Assembly: GCA_030431355.1 (NCBI GenBank)
Contig: JAUIJG010000362.1
Span: 1-5,372 of the forward strand
Source: a bacterium
Lineage (GTDB): Bacteria; Cyanobacteriota; Vampirovibrionia; Obscuribacterales; Obscuribacteraceae
Length of the DNA: 5,372 nucleotides
Direction of reading: 5' to 3'
Part shown: positions 1 to 4,685 of the stretch, in pieces
Layout: the number at the start of each line of letters is the position of its first letter
Numbering within the stretch: the stretch's first letter is position 1
The notes under the pieces: generated by a model
What the model was told of the DNA's origin: nothing
Seen by the model: the letters and a program-made list of their open reading frames with translations, nothing else
The model's database searches: none
Translations under genes and position numbers: made by a program

Positions 1-537
1 GTTTTTCTCTGCAGTGATTTGATCTTCTGCCGCTTTTCTAATGGCATCGCATTCTTCTTTGGCTTTGCTCAAAACCTCTTCTCTTTTAGCTTCGATTTTG
101 GCTTTTCTAATATCTTCGTGTGACGGCTCTTTATTCTCTTCTTTGGTTTCGCCATCTTCTCCCGTTGATGCTGCCGGTTTTGGTTTGAGGGCGGAGTAAT
201 AGCCATCCACATTTTCCAGAGCTTTGTCACAGTGGGCATGGACTGCCGGATGGTTGGTGGAGTGCTTAGCGAGGGCGTACTGGTGTTTGGCGTCTGCCAT
301 ACGACCGAGGGTCATATAGGTATGGCCGAGGTAAAAATGCGCTTGCCAGGACTTTGGATCTTCCTCTGCTGCTTTTATCAAATAGGGCTTGGCTTCTCTA
401 TACTTTTTCTCTTTATAGAGTTTCATGCCTTCTTCCAGGTTTGAGGCTGCCAGGGCGGGAAGACTGGAAACGCTGGAAATACAAAGGGCAGATAGAACGG
501 AGAGCGCCAGGAAGCGCTTTGCAAAAGGATTTCTCAT
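1..537 (-). CDS. Exported TPR and coiled-coil protein, C-terminus cut by window edge
   Basis: The frame is open for 179 codons from the ATG at 537-535 and runs off the left edge, so the C-terminus is missing. Residues 1-30 form a Sec signal peptide: basic MRNPFAKR, a hydrophobic core, and an ALA cleavage site before Ala31. Residues about 33-100 form two TPR-like helical hairpins; the second reads YLGHTYMTLGRMADA and is the clearest. A charged, Pro/Glu/Lys-rich linker covers about 118-142. From about 143 to the edge, Ala/Glu/Lys/Arg-rich sequence predicts a long helix or coiled coil. A GGTGA ribosome binding site at 546-550 lies 8 bases upstream and supports this start. The role is probably a periplasmic or secreted scaffold; no enzymatic motif is visible in the part present. 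Hairpins at 639-711 separate it from the next minus-strand gene, so it is probably its own transcription unit. The missing C-terminus could carry a catalytic domain. Confidence 0.85.
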   Translation of the reverse strand, partial: MRNPFAKRFLALSVLSALCISSVSSLPALAASNLEEGMKLYKEKKYREAKPYLIKAAEEDPKSWQAHFYLGHTYMTLGRMADAKHQYALAKHSTNHPAVHAHCDKALENVDGYYSALKPKPAASTGEDGETKEENKEPSHEDIRKAKIEAKREEVLSKAKEECDAIRKAAEDQITAEKN

Positions 538-545
538 AAATTTAT

Positions 546-550
546 TCACC
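546..550 (-). promoter_or_regulatory. Ribosome binding site of the left-edge TPR gene
   Basis: On the minus strand GGTGA lies 8 bases before the ATG at 537. It matches the anti-Shine-Dalgarno core and fixes the start in front of the signal peptide. Confidence 0.55.
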
Positions 551-638
551 GGTAGCAGAGGGATAAAAATGCGGCTATTAAATTTTGGCACGTATATATT
601 TTGCCTCATTTTGCTTCTCAGATCTCAAATTTAAGAAT

Positions 639-656
639 CGGAGCTAGCTCGCTCCG
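639..656. terminator. Short GC-rich hairpin, possible weak terminator
   Basis: CGGAGC (639-644) and GCTCCG (651-656) form a perfect 6-bp stem with a 6-base loop. On the plus strand TCTTTT follows; on the minus strand ATTCTTAAATTT follows. Either side could act as a weak intrinsic terminator. No plus-strand gene ends nearby, so leftward termination or a leader structure of the left gene is more likely. Confidence 0.3.
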
Positions 657-683
657 TCTTTTCGGTCACTGTAAAACTGAAAG

Positions 684-711
684 CAGCGCTCCCGGGCAGA
701 AAGGGGCGCTG
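684..711 (-). terminator. Candidate intrinsic terminator of the TPR lipoprotein gene
   Basis: The arms 684-692 (CAGCGCTCC) and 703-711 (GGGGCGCTG) pair over 9 bp with one G-U wobble when read as plus-strand RNA, leaving a 10-base loop. GAAA and TTTC outside the arms can extend the stem across a bulged G. Reading leftward, CTTTCAGTTTT follows the stem, a moderately T-rich tail. It lies 97 bases past the stop codon at 809. The tail is interrupted, so efficiency is uncertain. Confidence 0.5.
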
Positions 712-808
712 TTTCAGGTTATGCGGACTTCCACTTAGCTGCGTGTTGGTGCTGGGCGGTAGTCCCGGGATAGCTGAGTTGTTCAACTATTGGTCCATCA
801 ATGGTCCA

Positions 809-1894
809 TTACTGGGTCATTATCCTGCCGGCGCGTTCGGCGAGCTTGACGCCTTCCTCCGGTCGGTTGGTGGATTTATAGAGTTCAGCGTAGTTATTCA
901 GAATATTTGCCAGCTGGGGACTCTTGTCGCTATCTGTTTTCTCGTAGATTTTGATAGCTTCCTTATACAGGGGCTCGGCTTTCCCATATTCCCCCTGGGA
1001 GTGGTATAGCACAGCCAGGTTGTTCAGGGTGCTGGCATATTCGTTTTTGCTTGTCAGTTTTTCTTTCTTGTAGATAGCAATCGCGCCATTGTAGAGCTTC
1101 TCGGCGTCGGAGAGTTTGTTCTCTGCGCGAAGAACTTCTGCCAGGTTGTTCATGGCGTTAGCTGTTTTGGGGTGCTCTTTGCCGAATTCCGATTCATAGC
1201 TTTCCAGCGCCCAGCGGAACAATGGCTCTGCCTTGTCGGCTTTGCCCTGGGAGAAGTAAAGGGTTCCGAGATTTGTGCGAACATCGGCTCGTTTCTCTGT
1301 GTCGACTTCGGATTCGTGCTTGTCAAAGGTGCTCTGCGCCTGGCTCAGAAGGGGCTGTGCTTCATCGTAGAAGCCGGCCATCACATAGAGTCTTCCCAGG
1401 CTGTTCTGGCTTTCCGCTACCTCCACGCTGTCCTGGGAGAGATTTTCTTCCCGGACGGTGAGAGCCTGGCGAATCAGCTCTTCGGCCTCTTCGTACTTGC
1501 CTTTGTCAGCCAGGGTGTTGCCCAGCTCGTTCAAGGACTTAGCCAGCTTGAGCAATCCTGGTTTAAGCGCTTTTTGTCTTAACTCAATCGACTCTTCCAG
1601 GCTTTTTTCGGAGTCATCGAGTTTGCCGTCTTTACGGTTTGCCATACCGAGTAGATATAGGTCCTCGCCCACTCCGGTGCCATTTTTATCTTTGGCTGCT
1701 TTATCTTTCTCCAGAGCAGACTCCAGGGTCTTGATTGCTTCTTTGTAGTCACCCTTCTTCATCTGGGATATCGCGTTATCTCTCATCTTTTCGGGCTGAG
1801 ATACTTGCTGCGTGCACGATATCAATGCTGTGCCGGATATAGTCAGGGCAAGGGTTAGGGCGATATATTCTTTGAAACTTTTCTTTCTATTCAT
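809..1894 (-). CDS. TPR-repeat lipoprotein (kinesin-light-chain-like repeats)
   Basis: I take the start at ATG 1894-1892, giving 361 residues. The frame remains open upstream to another ATG at 1984, but only the 1894 start puts a lipoprotein signal at the N-terminus: basic MNRKKSFKEY, a hydrophobic stretch, then the lipobox LISC with Cys27 as the lipidated residue. About eight TPR units follow from residue 36 to the end. From about residue 118 onward they keep a 42-residue period: the conserved Leu of the NxL(G/A) helix falls at 124, 166, 209, 251, 293 and 335, and most units carry the G-x-Y/A-x-x-A-E signature. This is the TPR_12/TPR_10 type known from kinesin light chains and many bacterial scaffolds. 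The protein should sit on a membrane facing the periplasm or outside and bind other proteins; no catalytic motif is seen. AAGGGA at 1907-1912, 12 bases from the ATG, is a somewhat distant ribosome binding site. It lies 104 bases after the glycine-zipper gene and probably shares its transcript. Confidence 0.9.
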   Translation of the reverse strand: MNRKKSFKEYIALTLALTISGTALISCTQQVSQPEKMRDNAISQMKKGDYKEAIKTLESALEKDKAAKDKNGTGVGEDLYLLGMANRKDGKLDDSEKSLEESIELRQKALKPGLLKLAKSLNELGNTLADKGKYEEAEELIRQALTVREENLSQDSVEVAESQNSLGRLYVMAGFYDEAQPLLSQAQSTFDKHESEVDTEKRADVRTNLGTLYFSQGKADKAEPLFRWALESYESEFGKEHPKTANAMNNLAEVLRAENKLSDAEKLYNGAIAIYKKEKLTSKNEYASTLNNLAVLYHSQGEYGKAEPLYKEAIKIYEKTDSDKSPQLANILNNYAELYKSTNRPEEGVKLAERAGRIMTQ

Positions 1895-1940
1895 TTCTAT
1901 TTTGTTTCCCTTCTTTATTGGTTCGTGAAAAATCTGTTTG

Positions 1941-1964
1941 TTCGGTGAGCCTTTAGGTGAGCCT
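1941..1964. repeat. 12-base tandem direct repeat upstream of the TPR lipoprotein gene
   Basis: TTCGGTGAGCCT (1941-1952) is followed immediately by TTAGGTGAGCCT (1953-1964), with one mismatch. Each copy includes GAGCCT, whose complement AGGCTC occurs at 1976-1981, so either copy can form a stem with it. The repeat sits in the gap between two probably co-transcribed genes. In the longer, less likely reading of the lipoprotein gene it would encode a repeated Gly-Ser-Pro. Confidence 0.6.
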
Positions 1965-1998
1965 CTATATGTATTAGGCTCCATGGTCAGTATCAGTT

Positions 1999-2610
1999 CT
2001 AGCGAAGCTTCTTGAAGAGGCTGTAGCCCAGACCGATGGCGGTTCCAACTGCCGCGGATTTGGCGACAGTGCCTCCACGTCTGCTGGCCGCTGCGCCGAA
2101 TCCCAGACCGGCTACCGCACCGGTAGTGGTGTTTTTAATGATAGGATGTCTGCGCATTGTCTGACTGGAGCGGATCAGTCCGATACCGGCCCCGGTGCCT
2201 GCGCCGATGGCGGAACCGCGGAGAATGCCTCTTCTGGCGATAAGCCCGGTCACGGCACCGGCTCCTGCTCCAACACCGGCTCCGACAAGGGCGGATTTCA
2301 CTTTAGGGTGTTTTTGAAAATAAGTTCTGTCATCACGTTTTTCTACATATACTGTCCTGGTGATCACCCTGGGTCTGGCCGCTCTTGCTGGTTGCGTTCG
2401 TGGTGGCGTGTTGTTGGATGATGCTCTGGCATCAAACTGCGGAGTTCTTGCCTGGAGCTTGGGCTCCTGCACGTTTACAACAGTTGCTCTTTGCAAGACC
2501 GAACCGGTTAGAGTGGTTGATTGAGCATGAGCAGGTGTCGCCAGTGCCAGGGGAATGACCATCGGAATGGCCATCGTGGCTGCAAGGGTAAGATAGTTTT
2601 TCATACTCAT
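1999..2610 (-). CDS. Exported glycine-zipper protein, hypothetical
   Basis: I chose the ATG at 2610-2608 (203 residues) because AGGGAG lies 9 bases upstream (2620-2625) and a signal peptide follows directly, with hydrophobic residues 7-25 and an AHA cleavage site before Gln30. The frame extends upstream to an ATG at 2727, which would bury the signal peptide behind 39 polar residues. Residues 31-98 are Thr/Arg/Pro/Gln-rich and probably disordered. Residues 101-203 contain four Gly/Ala-rich hydrophobic segments with GxxxG spacing (about 107-125, 132-146, 161-176, 184-198), each bounded by Arg/Lys. They form two parallel halves, each starting with His-Pro (101 and 155). Glycine-zipper families are known for membrane-inserting or oligomerising envelope proteins; what this one does is unknown. 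The very basic C-terminus FKKLR is notable. It is the first gene of a probable two-gene unit with the TPR lipoprotein. Confidence 0.83.
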   Translation of the reverse strand: MSMKNYLTLAATMAIPMVIPLALATPAHAQSTTLTGSVLQRATVVNVQEPKLQARTPQFDARASSNNTPPRTQPARAARPRVITRTVYVEKRDDRTYFQKHPKVKSALVGAGVGAGAGAVTGLIARRGILRGSAIGAGTGAGIGLIRSSQTMRRHPIIKNTTTGAVAGLGFGAAASRRGGTVAKSAAVGTAIGLGYSLFKKLR

Positions 2611-2619
2611 ATTTTTTTT

Positions 2620-2625
2620 CTCCCT
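2620..2625 (-). promoter_or_regulatory. Ribosome binding site that decides the glycine-zipper gene start
   Basis: Minus-strand AGGGAG is followed by a 9-base A-rich spacer and then ATG at 2610. This supports the internal start over the upstream ATG at 2727. Confidence 0.65.
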
Positions 2626-2782
2626 GGGGCTATTGTCGTGCCTCAGTAGTGCGTCATGCGCTCTGTTAGCCGGGCTAGTCAGGGATGTCGCTTCTGTCTT
2701 CTTCTGCGATTCTGAATTCTGCCCCATCAGACTCGCGTTCTATTCTTAGTCGTTAAGTAGCGCCAGGTTATCCCACCGATGC

Positions 2783-2798
2783 TATAGGATGTCCTATA
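2783..2798. promoter_or_regulatory. 16-base palindrome, candidate operator
   Basis: TATAGGA and TCCTATA form perfect 7-base arms around a 2-base TG spacer, the geometry of a site for a dimeric helix-turn-helix regulator. It lies about 170 bases upstream of the glycine-zipper start and about 290 bases upstream of the dehydrogenase. Operator function is inference; the arms also contain -10-like TATAGG/CTATA text. Confidence 0.4.
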
Positions 2799-2810
2799 TT
2801 TTTATTGGGG

Positions 2811-2820
2811 TATAGCTATA
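2811..2820. promoter_or_regulatory. 10-base palindrome TATAGCTATA
   Basis: A perfect AT-rich palindrome starts 28 bases after the start of the first one. It resembles overlapping -10 elements on both strands, so it could be part of a divergent promoter, but no clear -35 hexamer was found for either direction. Confidence 0.3.
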
Positions 2821-2823
2821 AAT

Positions 2824-2838
2824 CGGCATGGATTGCCG
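2824..2838 (+). other. Small inverted repeat followed by TTTT
   Basis: CGGCA (2824-2828) and TGCCG (2834-2838) flank a 5-base loop and are followed by TTTTC on the plus strand. It is short for an intrinsic terminator and no plus-strand gene ends here. It may be part of the regulatory cluster with the two palindromes to its left. Confidence 0.3.
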
Positions 2839-3005
2839 TTTTCTGAGCGCTGCTTAAGGTTGAGCGCCCTTGCAAAGAGGCTTGAAAGCTTGATGGTTGG
2901 CTCTTCTTATATGCTTAAAATGAGCGGCAGTTCATTTGCTATTGCTTGTATCGCTTGTCTTTATTGTCGCTCTAGAGTTGGCAATTAATGAATTGTGGAC
3001 GTCTT

Positions 3006-3035
3006 TTGATGCACTAAAGTTGCTAGGTGTTTAAA
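3006..3035 (+). promoter_or_regulatory. Candidate sigma-70-type promoter for the dehydrogenase gene
   Basis: TTGATG (3006-3011) and TTTAAA (3030-3035) are separated by 18 bases, each matching four of six consensus positions. Transcription would begin near 3042, giving a leader of about 46 bases with AGGA at 3078-3081, 7 bases before the ATG. AT-rich intergenic DNA produces such matches by chance. Confidence 0.3.
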
Positions 3036-3088
3036 ATTGATCATTGATAGATAGACTTATTTGTTTGAGTGAAAAGCAGGAATAATAA

Positions 3089-4042
3089 ATGCGAGCTCTA
3101 CAGTATATAGACGGTGCGGTTAAGCTGATCGAAGTAGATGAGCCGGAGATTGCCTCTGGAGAAGCGCTGGTCAGGGTGGTTAGAGCAGGTGTTTGCAATA
3201 CGGATATAGAAATTACCCGGGGATACTTTGACTATTCCGGTACTCTTGGTCATGAGTTCGTGGGAGTTGTTGAAAGAAGCGATAACAAAAGTCTGCTTGG
3301 CAAGCGCGTGGTTGCTGACATTAACTGCGCCTGTGGTGGGTGTGACTATTGTATGAGGAGTGACGGCCATCACTGCCCGGAGCGAACAGTTTTGGGCATC
3401 GTGAAAAGAAATGGTGCTTTCGCCGACAAGCTTTCCATACCCGAGTCCAATCTGGTGACAGTGCCGGATGCGGTGCCGGACGAAGTCGCAGTTTTTGCCG
3501 AGCCGGTGGCGGCGGCCCTGGAGATTCAGGAGCAGCTTGAGCTTGATGTCCAGGAGCCGATCTGTGTTATCGGTGATGGCAAGCTGGGTCTATTGATCGC
3601 TATGAGTCTGGACGCGGCAGGATTTAAAGTTGATCTGGTTGGTCGCCATCCGGATCGCAGGAAGCGAATGTCTCTATTTAGCGGCAGCTTCGATAGGACG
3701 GCGCCAGGGTCAAACTACAGCACAGTGGTTGAAGCAACCGGAAATCCTGAAGGCTTTAAGATGGCAGTGGGGCTAACTCGTCCCCGGGGCACTCTGGTAT
3801 TGAAGTCAACCTATGCCAGCGGTTTCGAGTTTAATCCGGCCATGGTTGTGGTCAATGAGATAAAGATCCAGGGATCTCGTTGCGGACCGATGGATAAGGC
3901 GGTCCAACTGTTGAAAGAAGGCAAGCTTGATCCCAGCACCCTAATTGACGCAAGATATTCTCTCGGTAAGGGAGTAGAAGCCATGGAAGAGGCAAGCGCC
4001 AGCGGGGTTCTGAAAGTGGTTTTGGATATGGAGTCGCCCTAG
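3089..4042 (+). CDS. Zinc-dependent medium-chain alcohol dehydrogenase-like oxidoreductase
   Basis: This 317-residue protein belongs to the MDR (zinc alcohol dehydrogenase/threonine dehydrogenase-like) superfamily of NAD(P)-dependent cytosolic oxidoreductases. The catalytic zinc set is intact: Cys36 in GVCNTD, His55-Glu56 in LGHEF, and Glu138 in AEPVAAA. The structural zinc lobe is a perfect C-x2-C-x2-C-x7-C at Cys82, 85, 88 and 96. The Rossmann motif GDGKLG (162-167) binds the dinucleotide, and EATGNPEG (215-222) is the usual later cofactor-domain motif. After the second Rossmann strand comes VGRHPDRR, with Arg186 rather than an acidic residue, which hints at NADP(H); this is inference. At 317 residues it is shorter than the usual 340-380 but appears complete, as in the compact MDR-like subgroup. 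The substrate cannot be told and no pathway partner lies nearby. AGGA at 3078-3081 is well spaced from the ATG. It converges with the next gene after a 25-base gap. Confidence 0.92.
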   Translation: MRALQYIDGAVKLIEVDEPEIASGEALVRVVRAGVCNTDIEITRGYFDYSGTLGHEFVGVVERSDNKSLLGKRVVADINCACGGCDYCMRSDGHHCPERTVLGIVKRNGAFADKLSIPESNLVTVPDAVPDEVAVFAEPVAAALEIQEQLELDVQEPICVIGDGKLGLLIAMSLDAAGFKVDLVGRHPDRRKRMSLFSGSFDRTAPGSNYSTVVEATGNPEGFKMAVGLTRPRGTLVLKSTYASGFEFNPAMVVVNEIKIQGSRCGPMDKAVQLLKEGKLDPSTLIDARYSLGKGVEAMEEASASGVLKVVLDMESP

Positions 4043-4067
4043 TTCGAAGAGGATGGCTTTTCTCTGG

Positions 4068-4487
4068 CTAACTCGATTCCCTGGAGAGTGGCTTTAGCTT
4101 GATTCTTTTGCCATGATATTCGATGAAGCCGGTGTTGTCGGAAAAGTCTATTTCGTCGATAGCGTCCCTTTTGCACAGGTCGAAGAATCCTTCTTTTCCA
4201 TAGGCGATTAGTCTTTTGCTTGTGACCGCGAGATACCGCTCTTTATTTAGATGGATAAAACTATTGAAGAGGAAAGACGTGCTAACGATAAGAAGGAGAA
4301 AAAACAATCCCTTGATCAGATCTACAGGAATGTAAGCCATGATCATCATGCTGAAGAGCATGGCCACAAGCGCTGCTCCCGCCCCCGTGTCGTCCACGAT
4401 TTTGCGTTTGCCGAAGTGTTCTAATTTTTCGTCGGGAGAAAGCTCCGATTCTATGTTCTCAAGAACTTCTCTGTCGTTCTGGGTCAT
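4068..4487 (-). CDS. Small membrane protein with bacterial PH-like segment
   Basis: The 139-residue protein has an acidic, cytosolic-looking N-terminus (1-33), two hydrophobic helices at about 35-54 and 57-78 that form a hairpin, and a C-terminal segment with beta-strand character. That segment contains YLAVTSKRLIAYG (85-97), close to the yxvTxxRli motif of bacterial PH (bPH, YdbS/YdbT-like) domains, and ends with IEYHGKRIKLKP. The PH-like part, about 55 residues, is shorter than a full domain, so this may be a minimal or truncated relative. The in-frame codon directly before the ATG is TAG, so the start cannot lie further upstream; no good ribosome binding site is visible. Its function is unknown; related proteins are membrane-associated. 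It converges with the dehydrogenase and diverges from the gene beginning at 4686. Confidence 0.78.
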   Translation of the reverse strand: MTQNDREVLENIESELSPDEKLEHFGKRKIVDDTGAGAALVAMLFSMMIMAYIPVDLIKGLFFLLLIVSTSFLFNSFIHLNKERYLAVTSKRLIAYGKEGFFDLCKRDAIDEIDFSDNTGFIEYHGKRIKLKPLSRESS

Positions 4488-4544
4488 CTAATAAACCGGA
4501 CTGGTAACCGACTAATTTTACCCGAATTTCCAATAATTCTTTTC

Positions 4545-4573
4545 TTGGATAGATCCGCTCCAGAATCTATTAA
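4545..4573 (+). promoter_or_regulatory. Weak candidate promoter for the right-edge membrane TPR gene
   Basis: TTGGAT (4545-4550) and TATTAA (4568-4573) have 17-base spacing, matching three and four consensus positions. A transcript from here would have a leader of about 105 bases before the GTG start. The match is weak. Confidence 0.22.
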
Positions 4574-4674
4574 TGCTTTGTTAAGGCTGGCATTTAGTGG
4601 TGAAAACCGTCTTCACTATCGAGTCGGTTTTGTGCAAGATAGGGAAAGATTAGTAGCAAGTCTGCTTGCTCCTG

Positions 4675-4680
4675 AAGGAG
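4675..4680 (+). promoter_or_regulatory. Strong ribosome binding site that decides a GTG start
   Basis: AAGGAG lies 5 bases before GTG at 4686 and is the strongest Shine-Dalgarno match in the window. It selects this GTG over in-frame alternatives at 4632 (GTG) and 4545 (TTG), neither of which has a comparable site. Confidence 0.65.
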
Positions 4681-4685
4681 CCGAG

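Larger units (their letters stand above)
538..808. other. Intergenic region between two minus-strand TPR genes
   Basis: This 271-base gap contains two inverted repeats (639-656 and 684-711) and, next to the TPR lipoprotein stop, an 11-base-spaced direct repeat (791-809). The part nearest the left gene (about 575-635) is AT-rich and includes a TATATA stretch at 594-599 that could serve as a -10 element for the minus-strand gene. I found no convincing -35 partner. No coding sequence is supported here; the plus-strand open frames look like shadows of the minus-strand genes. Confidence 0.6.
2611..3088. other. Divergent intergenic region
   Basis: This 478-base region lies between the leftward glycine-zipper gene and the rightward dehydrogenase and should hold promoters for both. 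It contains three inverted repeats within 2783-2838, an odd-length dyad TAGCC-G-GGCTA at 2667-2677, and a candidate plus-strand promoter at 3006-3035. The only small open frame I noticed with any character (2893-2988, 31 codons) lacks a well-spaced ribosome binding site. No tRNA, rRNA or known riboswitch fold was recognised. Confidence 0.6.

Noticed and set aside
232..634. Three plus-strand frames of 61-70 codons
   Set aside because: They mostly overlap, on the opposite strand, the signal peptide and TPR portion of the left-edge gene and have no supporting signals.
743..1009. 88-codon plus-strand open frame
   Set aside because: It lies mostly antisense to the well-supported TPR lipoprotein and has no ribosome binding site or recognisable domain.
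1172..1748. Several plus-strand open frames of 79-136 codons
   Set aside because: They are antisense shadows of the TPR lipoprotein, whose repeated Leu/Ala/Glu codons keep the opposite strand open.
2146..2421. 91-codon plus-strand frame rich in Gly, Ser and Thr
   Set aside because: It is the complement of the glycine-zipper coding sequence; its composition only mirrors that gene.
2893..2988. 31-codon plus-strand frame with a hydrophobic, Cys-containing C-terminal half
   Set aside because: The nearest purine-rich stretch (AAGAGG) is about 12 bases from the ATG, there is no match to a known small protein, and random frames of this length are common in intergenic DNA.
3098..3373. 91-codon minus-strand frame
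   Set aside because: It is wholly antisense to the dehydrogenase N-terminal domain, which carries intact zinc-ligand motifs.
4043..4080. Possible shared terminator between the convergent dehydrogenase and PH-like genes
   Set aside because: The 25-base gap shows no stable stem with a T-rich tail; only loose TCTC/GAGA pairing was seen.
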